In this document: positions 21,120 to 31,085 of the stretch, in pieces | Numbering within the stretch: the stretch's first letter is position 1 | How the letters are laid out: the number at the start of each line of letters is the position of its first letter | Source of the DNA: Norana najaformis | Lineage: Eukaryota > Annelida > Clitellata > Crassiclitellata > Hormogastridae | Reading direction: 5' to 3' | DNA: 64,000 nucleotides | NCBI GenBank assembly: GCA_964023275.1 | Contig: OZ029923.1 | Span: 6,987,729-7,051,728, forward strand | Made by a program: the position numbers and the translations under genes | The notes under the pieces: generated by a model | The model's input: only the letters and a program-made list of their open reading frames with translations | What the model was told of the DNA's origin: nothing | The model's database searches: none

Positions 21120-21480
21120 TGCAAGCGGAGGATGGGGAGAAGGGGAAGAGCCGGAAGAGGATAGAGGAAGAGATGTCAGGAGGACGAGAAGGAGGAGGAG
21201 GATCGAGGAAGAGGATGAAGAGGAGAGCTAATAGGGAATGATGAGGATTGAGGAAGAGGATGCATGCAGAGGAGAACTGAGAGGAATGTCGAGGATCGAG
21301 GAAGAGGATGCAGAGGCGAGCTATAAAAAGAGGAGGAGGAAGTGGAGGATCTGTGAAGAGGATGCACGCGGAGGAGAGCTTTGAGAGGATGATGAAGAGG
21401 ATCGAGGCAGAAGATGTAGAGGAGAACTATGAGAGAAAGGGGAGGAGGAGGAGGAGGAGGAGGAGGAGGAAGAGCAAGGA
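21120..21480. repeat. Polypurine tract with imperfect tandem units
   Basis: GAGGA/GAAGA-rich on the plus strand for about 360 bp. A segment like CGAGGAAGAGGATGCAGAGG recurs roughly every 60-70 bp. ORFs over it are compositional. Confidence 0.85.
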
Positions 21481-21879
21481 AGGCGATGGCAACTTGATTT
21501 ATGAGGTAAAAGGAGATGAATTGTTTGAAATGAAGATGGGGACCTGGAACAGATAATGGCACAAATTTCACGTAGTCTGTAAGCGGCTCTCAGTGTTGTC
21601 GTGTTTTGATTCACCACCACTCCACACGCAGACTATAAAATCCCGTTTTTATTAGTCTGTTGTTGTTACGTGGGAACCTATACACCTAATTATTTTGCGT
21701 AGATTGGTTATCGCCATTTGTCGAATAGCTTATTTATTTATTTGCCGATATATTGGCTAGCACCAATTCTCGAATTGCTTATTTATTTGTTCATATATTT
21801 ATTAATTGTGTTATTTATCGATATTTTTCGTTTTTATTTAATCCAATTTATTTATTTAGGCCTATTTTGTTATTTATGT
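21481..21879. other. Unassigned; TTTATTTA-rich at 21725-21865
   Basis: An AT-rich stretch of loose TTTATTTATT repeats precedes SINE A. No gene is recognised. Confidence 0.5.
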
Positions 21880-21884
21880 TTTTA

Positions 21885-22050
21885 GCGTTCGGCTTGTAAC
21901 GCTGAGAATAGATGTTCGAGCCTCCTCCCCAGAGAAGGCTTCGGTAAAGGGACCTTGAGCAAGCCCTTCACTCACAACTGCTCAGCGCCATCGATTGATG
22001 CTTACTCAATTGATAGTGGCGCTTAACAAATGCAGAAATAACAATAATAA
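21885..22050 (+). mobile_element. SINE A, 5'-truncated head
   Basis: CGGCTTGTAACGCTGAG, B-box-like TGTTCGAGCCTCC, CACTCACAACTGCTCAGCGCC, ATCGATTGATGC, then GTGGCGCTTAACAAATGCAG with an AATAATAA tail. The A-box part of the head is missing. Confidence 0.8.
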
Positions 22051-22488
22051 TTTACCTATTCTAATTGCTTGCCTCTTTTTAAACATTTTAATTTCTGTTA
22101 TCTTTAAATGAAAATATTCATGAGCGTTTGTCGATGATTTTGTTTTGGCTTTCTCGCCACAGCCGAAAATCGATAGCGGAATTGAATGCAAAATTATGCA
22201 TCCCTGTAGAATGCAGGCAATTTATTTGGCGCCGTGAAACGAAAACCGAGACAACAGCACATTGCAAATAACGACACGTCGTTCCAGCAGACGGACTGAC
22301 CTGACAACCTAAATGGCTCTCGTGGACTTGATTTGATATTCCATCGGTGAATAAGCTGGTCTCCCTGACATGGCTTTTGGGTTGTGCGGAGGAATTTCGA
22401 AGAATTACATTTTACGTCACCCTAGGGGACTACATGCATCACCCTGGACTTTTCCTTAATGAGTGTTTACTTTACCAAAGCCAACTGT
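22051..22488. other. Unassigned sequence
   Basis: No recognisable gene or repeat. Confidence 0.4.
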
Positions 22489-22826
22489 AACAGTTTTTAC
22501 ATACTTTGGATTATCGTATACAACACTGTAACAATTATTACATACTTTGGATTATCATATCCAACACTGTAACAATGATTACATACTTTGGATTATCGTA
22601 TCCAACACTGTAAATATTATTACATACTTTGGATTATGGTATACAACACTGTAACAATGATTACATACTTTGGATTATCATATCCAACACTGTAACAATT
22701 ATTACGTATTTATTACATACTTTGGGTATTATCATATCCAACACTGTAACATTTATTACATACTTTTAATTCTCTGATCCAACACTGTAAAATTATTACA
22801 TACTTTCGATTATCAGCTCTAACTGT
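22489..22826. repeat. 41-bp satellite, about 8 copies
   Basis: The unit contains TACATACTTTGGATTATC and CCAACACTGTAACAAT. The first four copies are exactly 41 bp apart (22489, 22530, 22571, 22612). Later copies carry indels. Copies differ mainly at one or two positions of the ATCGTA/ATCATA segment. Confidence 0.95.
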
Positions 22827-22940
22827 AACAATTGCGAATACGGCTAATAGCAACGAAACTCGTTTGTCAATGTTTGTTTACACGGAGAAATGGCATACAT
22901 CACTCGTCAGAATATGAAAGTCTGTATTCACGACCCATGC

Positions 22941-23171
<231 letters not shown>

Positions 23172-23870
23172 GTACAATCCTCATAGAATTTCACGGTTAT
23201 GTTTTGCATGCATTAGCAGGTTCGGCAGTAAGCAAGGTTAGTAATGACGTCTAACCATGCCACGCATGGAGTATATATCGATCCGGCTCAATTCTCTTCG
23301 CTTCCATTTAAGTCTCTTTGTGTGGTCGTGTCTCTGTATGTCTGTGTCGGCTTGCCTGTATGCCTGCCTGTATTCTTGTCTCTCTGTTTTCACATCAGCC
23401 GTTGTTGCTCTTTACCCTTAATTTTCAAAATTTCCACAAAGAACAATCGAAGGCAGATTGTCCCCAAAGCTGCAGTCCGCCACAATTAGCAACTGTTTAT
23501 ATTTTCATAGATATTCTTGTTAGTCTAATTGCTCGTCCAGCTTTCAGTCCGTCCGGAATTTCCTTCCTCTGTCCCTTCTCCCTTTAGCCGTCCATTCGTC
23601 CGTCAATCTCTTTCTCTTGTCCCTCCCTCTCTCTTTCTCCCTCTCATCCATCCATCTTTCTATCGAAATATCGATCCATCGATCCATCCATCGATCCATC
23701 TATCCATCCATCCATCCATCTATCCATCCATCTATCCATTCTCTCCATATTCCCCTCTTCCCTTTCCTTCCGTGCGTCCGTCCGTCCATTTCTCATCCCC
23801 ACCTTCCCTCCTTCTCCCCTCCCTTGAACCTTCCCTCCCTCTGTATTGTCATCGCACGATTACTCCCTAG
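23172..23870. repeat. Pyrimidine-rich segment with (ATCC)n at 23645-23760
   Basis: The first 400 bp is moderately C/T-rich unassigned sequence. CATC/ATCGATCC repeats follow, then CCTCCTTCTCC-type sequence to about 23850. Confidence 0.65.
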
Positions 23871-24386
23871 ACATTAGCCCTTTCATCGTTTTTTCCCAGT
23901 GCGCTTTAACCCTTGAAACTCGTAACACAAGAGGCTGGTCAGCATGCGCTCCAGCCGATCACGCGATCTCCCATTTGACGAATGCAGTTAATAGAAAAGA
24001 AACCATTAGCCAACGTCAGTGCACCGCCTGGCACTTAATTCTTTCGTCTCGTTTTGCTTTCTCTCTTATTTCTCGTATTTCTCTTCATTCTGCCTTTCTT
24101 CATCTCTTTTTGCCGACGAACACTGGCACCTTCGGCGAACTTCCTAAGGATATCAAAGAATGCTTTGCTTTGAGCTCATACATACATACGTACATGCATG
24201 CATACATACATACACTTAGATGCATGCACGCAAGCATGCAAACACGCGCATGCATATGTATATCTGCACACATTATGTATATTGTTGCAGGTTGTCTAAG
24301 GATAGGTAATAGGATACCAGATTTAGGATAAATATTTTGTTACCTTAACTGTTCATAAGCTTAACACGACCCACATGGAGCAACAA
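23871..24386. other. Unassigned; short (ACAT)n at 24178-24250
   Basis: An open frame at 23846-24331 has no recognisable motif and ends inside the ACAT array, so I do not call a gene. Confidence 0.45.
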
Positions 24387-24510
24387 GACGTTGACCTCAG
24401 CCAGCTAAACCAGCAAAACCAGCAAAAACAGCAAAATCAGCAAAACCAGCAAAAACCCCACTGACGTTGACCTCAGCCAGCTAAACCAGCAAAACCAGCA
24501 AAAACCCCAC
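24387..24510. repeat. Nested minisatellite: CCAGCAAAA units inside a 76-bp duplication
   Basis: GACGTTGACCTCAGCCAGC starts at 24387 and again at 24463. Each is followed by (CCAGCAAAA)n and AACCCCAC. The second copy has fewer inner units. Confidence 0.9.
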
Positions 24511-25309
24511 GAATTGAGAACAAAAGCTTCACAAACAAAAATCGCCTCAAACAGAAGAAAAACGGCTCAGAAGAAGTCAAGTCATGCACACAGGAAGACT
24601 AAACATGACTCGTCGAGAGGCTGGCAAGAAAACGGTCGTGCAGGCTCAACAACCAGATTCCAAGCTGGGCACAAATAAACACCACCTTTTATAAGGTCGG
24701 GTTTCCCGTCAAAATATGCAGAATGCGTCCAACATACTGCAAATAAACACTCTCGATCTTATCCTATATGTAACATACACGTATATTTATATATGTACAT
24801 ATACATATGTTATGTTATATAGAATATATATGCATATATGTGTATATGCATATATATGTGCGTGGTTGTTTTAGGCTTCTGGAAAATTGTCGATTGACGT
24901 GTTAAAGGTGGCTGGCAGTGGAGTTCTATAATTGGACAGAGATCTTCTTCGTCTGGGAAGGTTTTTAAAAGCAGGAATCATTCAGGTGCAATAGAAACTG
25001 CGGAAAGAAGCGGAATAAGATAACACGGGTGCGAATCACGTGACGACAAATGTGTCGAAACTTGCAGGTACTCGTGCCGATACGGAATCGAGAGACCTAT
25101 TCAGATCTATAGGTCGGTTCCATCAATAAGTAATCAGTAGCTGGCAATACAACTGTCTCTGTTACTGATCTCCTGTAACCTGGCAACGTAAACGGCCAAC
25201 GGGTCTTGAATAATTAAGTCCAGTTATAGCCCAAATTGCGCTGCAGTTGTGAGCGATAAGAAATGCAAGTAGTTGGCAAAGTCAGTGTGTGAATTTATAG
25301 TAAATGTAA
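24511..25309. other. Unassigned; AT-rich TATA repeats at 24770-24865
   Basis: No recognisable gene. The 24770-24865 part is TATATATG/CATATA simple sequence. Confidence 0.45.
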
Positions 25310-25540
25310 ATGTATAGGTTTTATATAGCGACCGTATGGCCTCGACCCTGCTCATTTTGCAATGGATTTATCGGGTGAGATCCTTCATCAACGCATCCTG
25401 TTTGAGTGGGGGCTATGCCATTTAAGGTCCCCGCGCACGGACAGTAGTAGACCGAGATTTAAATCTCTGAAACAAGCCACGGTCGAGACGTGAACCGGGG
25501 ATCCTCACGCACAGAGGCTCCTTGTGCATTAGGTTTTGAC
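25310..25540 (-). mobile_element. SINE C, near full length
   Basis: On the minus strand: a tRNA-like head with B-box region CGGTTCACGTCTC, then CGTGGCTTGTTTCAGAG, GGGGACCTTAAATGGC, GAGCAGGGTCGAGGCCATAC, and the 3' module GGTCGCTATATAAAACC with an ACATTTACATTTAC tail. Matches 40560-40830 (+). Confidence 0.8.
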
Positions 25541-25694
25541 TGGTGGTACGATACTAGGTGTGGACTTGGAAAGGATTTCTGTGAATTCCGCTAAAACGGT
25601 CATTGTGTGATTTTTTGCATGTGAGGTATAGGCGTGGCAGATTGGAATTGACCCAAAGTAGTCTGACTTCCTGTTTCCCTGAACAGTTGAACTT

Positions 25695-25935
25695 CTCCAA
25701 TGATTACTCATGGATCTTGACCTGGAACCGAACCCTTTTGCCTATCGATTTTGTTTTGACTGAGCGCCTGTGAATAAGCTGGTTCCCGCGACTTAGCTTT
25801 CGTTGGGCGCTGTAGAAATCTCGAGATTACGATTACGAGTACAGTTTTGAATACGGTTTCACTTTAGGCGACTGATGTCCTGTGCAACATGAATAACGGC
25901 GCTACAGAATTAATTAGGTCAGATTGTGATTGGGA
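25695..25935 (+). repeat. LINE-alpha 3' end followed by a T-repeat
   Basis: GGATCTTGACCTGGAACCG, TATCGATTTTGTTTTGACTG, AATAAGCTGGTTCCCGCG and TGGGCGCTGTAGAAATCTC end in (ATTACG)2 at about 25838. The next 80 bp match the T-repeat (GCGACTGATGTCCTGTGC, AACGGCGCTACAGAATTAATT). Confidence 0.75.
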
Positions 25936-26109
25936 CTATTGGAAATTTATGGAAGTGCTCTGTAAAAAAGTGTAGGACGCTTTGACTACATCTATTGTTA
26001 AGCTGATTTTGCAACACTAATGGCTTCTAGACTTTTACAACACCGCTTGTATAGATTTCTCTCGTTTAGACTTGATCTAAATGTTTGCATGCCTCTAACA
26101 ATTATCTCT

Positions 26110-26545
26110 ATGCCTACCTATCTACCTACCTCCCTACCTACGTACACCCATCCCTTGCGTATACGTTTATGCATTGAACTCACCCATCTAACCATTCGTC
26201 CGTTCACCCATCCATCCATCCATCCACCCGACCAAACATCCATCCATCCACCCGACCAAACATCCATCCATCCATCCATCCATCCATCCATCCATCCATA
26301 CATACATACATACATAAATATATATATATATATTTACACACACATCCATACATGTATGCATCATGTATACATACATGCATGGATGCATGCATACATACAT
26401 ACTGTGCATACATACATATATGCATGCACACATACATACCTACACACATACACTCAAGCATGCATACACGCATGCATACACGCATGCATACATACGTACG
26501 TACATACATACATACGTACATACATACATGCATACATGCAAATGC
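26110..26545. repeat. Composite (CTAC), (CATC) and (ACAT) microsatellite
   Basis: CTACCTACC gives way to CATCCATCC with a duplicated CACCCGACCAAACATCCATC, then CATACATA and GCATACACGCATGC units. The long frames are artefacts. Confidence 0.93.
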
Positions 26546-26984
26546 TCAGACAGTAAAAAGTCATAACTCTTCTCCTCCACTCCGCGATCACTGGCTTTCT
26601 GCTTCAGGTGTGAAGATAAATAACCAGATTTCAATTGTGTTCGGTACTGAGCACACACCGTCACATGCCACCACACACTTACGAGCACACAAGCACACAA
26701 CAAGGTCGAGTCGGTTCCGACTAGACAGTCAGTCGCCGATCAACGAGATAAACAACTGAATTGAAAACAAACAGATCTGACTGCATAACTAGACACAGCT
26801 TTAACAGTATAACTGCAACATTGGCCTATAATTATGTTCTTGGGCAACTGTTGCTTTCTAGGTCTATCGGGGTAGCGACGAAAAGTAGTCCGCAACCAGC
26901 ACACAAAAGGAATCTTCGATCGGAGTTCTCCCCATCTCTCGATTTCTTTCTCACGCATTTGACTGTCGCATTTGAAAGCATTAA
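26546..26984. other. Unassigned sequence upstream of the receptor
   Basis: No recognised repeat. It may belong to the 5' flank of the receptor gene. Confidence 0.4.
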
Positions 26985-27140
26985 CCACTAGCCAATCACA
27001 GCATAACCCATTCGTCACGTGACGCGTGACGTGCTGCTGCTATTTACGGCGTTAGTTACCTAAAGCGATGCGTGCAGAACGAACAGTTCCTAGCCAATCA
27101 GACGACACCGTCTAACAATTCTAACCACACGTGACATCAG
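26985..27140 (+). promoter_or_regulatory. Candidate promoter-proximal region of the receptor gene
   Basis: Within 150 bp there are two CCAAT boxes in GCCAATCA context (26992-26996, 27094-27098), an eight-base palindromic E-box TCACGTGA (27015-27022), a CRE half-site TGACG (27027-27031) and a second CACGTG (27128-27133). The segment is repeat-free and GC-richer than its surroundings. It lies about 0.95 kb 5' of the receptor start, or about 0.65 kb if the SINE is removed. NF-Y and bHLH binding is inferred from the motifs. Confidence 0.4.
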
Positions 27141-27731
27141 ACTTGTTTATCCCTCCCATCGCTGGAGGCGCTCGCAGCAGACGATTAGCACAAGCCAGAT
27201 ACAGACGAACTAGCCCTCCTGTCGTCAAGTCTGTGTGGCAGTTGGGTGGGAGACACGTTTGCGACGCATTGTTGGCTCAGAGCCGATCGTTGGCAGTCGG
27301 CATAAGCTGATCTGAGACGAGAAGCGATGGTAACATATCGTTAGCGGAGGCTGCGTCTCGGCTGTCTTTCCTCTGCAGGCGCCAGCGTTGGACGGATGGC
27401 GGGTGTGTCGTTTGGTCATTTAGAGCGTCACCTGTCGAAGATTTGTGTCTGCTGTGTCGACGAAGAGGAGATTCCAGCACAACATGAGAGGATTAAGCAA
27501 CGTCGAAAGATTAGCGAAACGTGATCATGTAGCTTTTCGGCTTCCGCTGTCGGAGATTGCTCGCGGAATTAGGAAAGCCGATGCGTTCATATTTTTAACA
27601 AGCGTCTTCTGTTTCGTTTTCGGCCGACGCATGGCTTTCGCGAACCGGACATTCATGTAGGGCTCGAACTGTTACTTTTCAGGGCAGATCCTGTCACACG
27701 TAGAACAACTATTCTCGCCGGAAACCAACAG
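27141..27731. other. Repeat-free 5' flank, possible 5' UTR
   Basis: The segment is relatively GC-rich with no recognised repeat. It has short open frames (for example 27445-27660) without recognisable motifs. If the promoter is at 26985-27140, this would be transcribed leader or contain an upstream exon. I see no clear splice-donor consensus that would settle it. Confidence 0.35.
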
Positions 27732-27742
27732 TCGTTCTACGT

Positions 27743-28027
27743 AAAGTATAGCCCTCCTATAATGGAACATGGGGGGCGCTCATGTCTCGCTCTTTTGCCT
27801 TGAGCCGACAATTGACAGATCTCAAGGTTCTTGATAGGGAGCCAGTGTGTGTCATAACTCAAGGTACTGTGTGACCGTGACCGAGAAAAGTATACTGTGT
27901 GACCGAGAAAAGTATGCGCAGACAACTTGTCCAGTATCGTTACACGGTATCCGCTCGGCAGGCGTGAACCCGCAATCGTAAGATTACCGTCGCAGCGCGC
28001 TAACCGAACAGACCATCGCGTGGCCAA
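27743..28027 (-). mobile_element. SINE B with an 11-bp target-site duplication, upstream of the receptor
   Basis: On the minus strand the head (A-box-like TGGTCTGTTCGGTTAGCGCGC, B-box GGGTTCACGCC) begins near 28027. The body follows: AAGTTGTCTGCGCATAC, GAACCTTGAGATCTG, ATGAGCGCCCCCC. Perfect 11-bp duplications TCGTTCTACGT lie at 27732-27742 and 28028-28038. The body has a 21-bp internal duplication around CCGAGAAAAGTAT. The insertion ends 57 bp before the receptor ATG. Confidence 0.88.
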
Positions 28028-28041
28028 TCGTTCTACGTGCG

Positions 28042-28051
28042 CTATAAAAAT
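28042..28051 (+). promoter_or_regulatory. TATA-like sequence or old tail module
   Basis: CTATAAAAAT lies 34-43 bp before the start codon. It could be a TATA box, but the preceding bases (GCGCTATAAAAA) match the SINE/LINE tail module found throughout the window, so its origin may be a repeat. It predates the SINE B insertion. Confidence 0.3.
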
Positions 28052-28084
28052 CGACGGCAATGAAGTCGACAGACATATTCTGCT

Positions 28085-30052
28085 ATGAGTGATCTAAGAA
28101 GCGTCTGGAATGAAACGAGGATCGCAGCAGATGATCAGTGGACCGACCAAGAATTGCCGACGACAAGCCCCCTCGAAACAATCCTTCCTCCATCCTACAC
28201 GTTCGACGTATTCAACCTTTCCACCGTCGATAATGCAACAACCGGAACCGGAAACGCAACGACAATCGTTCACGTCGGATACCAGCAAGCGCTCACGATC
28301 GTCGTTTGCAGTCTGATTATCTTCGGAACGATACTCGGCAATTCACTGATCTGTTCGGCGGTCGCCATTACGCGCAAGCTTCGAACCCCGTCCAATCTGC
28401 TGATCGTCTCGCTCGCCATCTCCGACCTGCTCGTCGGCGCGCTCGACATGCCGTTTGCCGTCATGTACGAAGTGACCGGAAGTTGGTCGATCGGTGGCGT
28501 CATGTGCGACTTCTGGACGTCGATTGACGTTCTCTTTTGCACGGCATCGATCCTCAACATCTGCGTCATCAGCATCGATCGTTACTTGGTCATCACGAAA
28601 CCGTTCTCGTACGCAATGAAACGCACTCCACTGAGGATGCTGCTCATGATCGCCCTCGTCTGGGTCGTGTCGGCCATCATCAGCATCCCACCGTTGTTCG
28701 GGTGGAAAGAGACGCAGCCAGTTCCAGACCAGTGCGCCGTCAGCCAGAACAAAGGTTACCAGTTCTTCGCCACGATCGGCGCTTTCTATCTTCCCCTCGT
28801 TATAATGGTCGTCATCTACACGCGCATTTACCTTGTCTCGTTTAGGATGACGACCACGAACGCCCGCGCGTCTGGAGCACCCTCTGGGGCTGGATCAAGA
28901 CCCCATTCTACGTACAGTAACGGTCGCCCGAGGACCCTGTCCAACACCTTGACTGATCCCATCCTCACGACGTTCCAGCGGACTTCGCTGCGCAACGGAG
29001 GGTCACCGACGACGCTGAACGGGGGCTGTAACGGCGGACGTAACGGACATCCGGCGTGGGAGTGCACGACCCCGTTGACCTCACTGACCCCGTGTACTCC
29101 TCCTCCCCCTCAGCAGCAGAAGCGAAGACGGACGAACTCGGCGTCGCTCGTGGACGCGATCCTACGGCTGAACTGTCGGCAGCGCGGCGTTCGAGGCGGC
29201 CGCGGCCACGAGCGCAAGGCGACAAAGACCCTCGGCGTCATCATGGGAGCGTTCGTCGCCTGCTGGCTGCCCTTCTTCATCCTGGCCCTCATCAAGCCCT
29301 TCTGCCATAATCCGGACGCGTGCATTCCTCACTGGCTGAACAGCCTCTTCCTCTGGCTCGGATTCGCGAACAGTCTCCTCAATCCGATCATCTACGCCCG
29401 GTTCAACCGCGAGTTTCGAACGCCCTTCAAGTACATCCTCCAGTGCCGCTGCGCCAACATCAACTCTCACCTGCGCTCGGAGGACTTTACGGAACAGTTC
29501 GGACGACTGCAGGCCAGTCGCCACAGCTCTCTGTTTCCCCCTCCTCTCTCCCTTCCCACTCCCACGCCTCCCCCTCTCACCCCAACCAGTCGCCAGAGCT
29601 CCATATTACCTCCGCCGTTGCGTAACACTCCGCCTCCGCCTGCTTCTCCGTATCTAATCCTCCCGAAGAATCCCCAAGACTCTCTGTATTCCACTCCTCT
29701 GTCTATTCCTCGTCTTCATTCTCCTTCTCCACCTTATCCGTCGTTCCACGAGATCACGAGCCAACAGTCTGACGACAAACACACGTCGCAGCAAAATGGC
29801 GTCCGAACGACGATCTCACACGAACTTTCCACTGATATAGATACCAGAGACAACGATGCCAGATTCATCTCAGACCCAGCTTCACCCCCGCCCGACGAAA
29901 CCAGCGCCATCTCCTCTAACCATCTCTCATCTTCATCTCTGTCACACGTGAACGATTGCGATGTGCGGCTAAGTCTCTTGGAGGAGCTGGCGGAACCCGT
30001 GGTAAAATACGGCGACGTCACGTGTACACTTCTTGACAGTGTGAGACTTTAG
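28085..30052 (+). CDS. Serotonin-type amine GPCR, 5-HT7-like, single exon
   Basis: A class A GPCR of 655 residues, inferred to bind an amine at the plasma membrane and signal through G proteins. The extracellular N-terminus (1-66) has N-X-S/T sites at N9, N44, N50 and N57. TM1 is about 69-92 (N86), TM2 103-127 (D114), TM3 138-162 (C141, amine-binding D148, C152/T153, DRY 165-167), TM4 183-203, TM5 225-250 (P237), TM6 378-402 (CWLP 393-396, F397/F398) and TM7 414-437 (NPIIY 433-437). ECL2 Cys is C217. Intracellular loop 3 is long (about 123 residues) with a Pro/Gln/Arg patch at 339-349. C454 and C456 after helix 8 are possible palmitoylation sites. ERKATKTLGVIMGAF, FANSLLNPIIYA and LQCRCANINSHL are closest to 5-HT7 receptors. 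The tail (457-655) is Pro/Ser-rich and much longer than in vertebrate 5-HT7. The start is the first ATG after an in-frame TGA at 28061, with G at -3. Oddities are Phe427 in place of the usual Tyr and Asp121 in TM2. A 5-HT1-like or other amine receptor is possible. Confidence 0.9.
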   Translation: MSDLRSVWNETRIAADDQWTDQELPTTSPLETILPPSYTFDVFNLSTVDNATTGTGNATTIVHVGYQQALTIVVCSLIIFGTILGNSLICSAVAITRKLRTPSNLLIVSLAISDLLVGALDMPFAVMYEVTGSWSIGGVMCDFWTSIDVLFCTASILNICVISIDRYLVITKPFSYAMKRTPLRMLLMIALVWVVSAIISIPPLFGWKETQPVPDQCAVSQNKGYQFFATIGAFYLPLVIMVVIYTRIYLVSFRMTTTNARASGAPSGAGSRPHSTYSNGRPRTLSNTLTDPILTTFQRTSLRNGGSPTTLNGGCNGGRNGHPAWECTTPLTSLTPCTPPPPQQQKRRRTNSASLVDAILRLNCRQRGVRGGRGHERKATKTLGVIMGAFVACWLPFFILALIKPFCHNPDACIPHWLNSLFLWLGFANSLLNPIIYARFNREFRTPFKYILQCRCANINSHLRSEDFTEQFGRLQASRHSSLFPPPLSLPTPTPPPLTPTSRQSSILPPPLRNTPPPPASPYLILPKNPQDSLYSTPLSIPRLHSPSPPYPSFHEITSQQSDDKHTSQQNGVRTTISHELSTDIDTRDNDARFISDPASPPPDETSAISSNHLSSSSLSHVNDCDVRLSLLEELAEPVVKYGDVTCTLLDSVRL

Positions 30053-30430
30053 CCGCAGAACTGCTTACTTGGAAACCAGTGAACCCTATCTGGGGGAAGA
30101 TGCTCGTCAGGTTGTATACTGCATGGGGTAGAAATAACATCGTCGTCGTCGTCTTCTGTATTTATTTACCCTGCGTCTGTTCAGATCGGTAATTTATAAT
30201 GACTCCGGGCCGAGGTCATGACCTTTAGCTGTGTCTACCTGTAGGCGTCCAGGTGAGTCAAATGCCCTTGGATGGATTGTTGAATCGATGGCGCTATAAC
30301 GAATCAAAATCTTCGATGACCTCCAGTGAAACAATTCGCCTATGTTCTATAGGGTCGGAAGAGATGAGAAAGCGAGGCAGAAAGACAAAGACAGTTAAGA
30401 GTCAGAGACAAAAGAAACTGTTACCTTACG
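30053..30430 (+). other. Probable receptor 3' UTR and flank
   Basis: Follows the TAG stop directly. It holds a CGTCGTCGTCGTC run at 30140-30153 and a tail module GATGGCGCTATAACG near 30287. No AATAAA occurs before the GACA array. Confidence 0.4.
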
Positions 30431-30432
30431 GA

Positions 30433-31085
30433 TAGGGAGAGAGACAGAGAGAGAGACAGAGAGACAGACAGAGGGACAGACAGAGAGACAGACAGAGAGA
30501 CAGACAGAGAGACAGACAGAGAGACAGACAGAGGGACAGACAGAGAGACATACAGAGAGACAGACAGAGGGACAGACAGAGAGACAGACAGAGAGACAGA
30601 CAGAGGGACAGACAGAGAGACAGACAGAGAGACAGACAGAGGGACAGACAGAGAGACAGACAGAGACAGACAGAGGGACAGATAGAGAGACAGACAGAGA
30701 GACGGATCGACGACAGATTAACAAGACAAACAGAGACAAACAGATGTACAAACATACAGACAGAAATACTGACGGGAAGATACACACACAGACTAACACC
30801 AGACACACAGACAGACAGACAGACAGATAGACAGACAAATAGACAGACAAATAGATAGACAAACAGATCGACGACAGATACAAGACAAACAGAGATAAAC
30901 ACGTACAAACATACAGACAGACAGAAATATTGACTGGCAGAAACACAGACAGACAGACAGACAGACAACAGACAGACAGACATACAAGACAAACAGAGAT
31001 AAACAGACGTACAAACATACGGACAGAAGGAAATATAGACGGGCAGAAACACAGTCAGACAGGCACTGACAGACAGGAGTCGATA
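30433..31085. repeat. (GACA)n array with GAGACAGACAGAGG higher-order units
   Basis: At 30433-30705 the unit is GAGACAGACAGA alternating with GGGACAGACAGA. From 30780 it becomes plain GACA/GATA with two related blocks (ATCGACGACAGAT, ACATACAGACAGA) repeated. Cys-Leu-Ser-Val frames are artefacts. Confidence 0.96.

Noticed and set aside
22489..22826. CRISPR-like array of 41-bp repeats
   Set aside because: There are no unique spacers between repeats, the context is animal genomic DNA, and no cas genes occur. It is a plain tandem satellite.
28110..29694. Other frames inside the receptor gene
   Set aside because: Overlapping frames over a GC-rich coding exon. Only the 655-codon frame has transmembrane and family motifs.
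30395..31052. Cys-Leu-Ser-Val frames of about 200 codons
   Set aside because: Reverse strand of a GACA repeat. No non-repetitive core.
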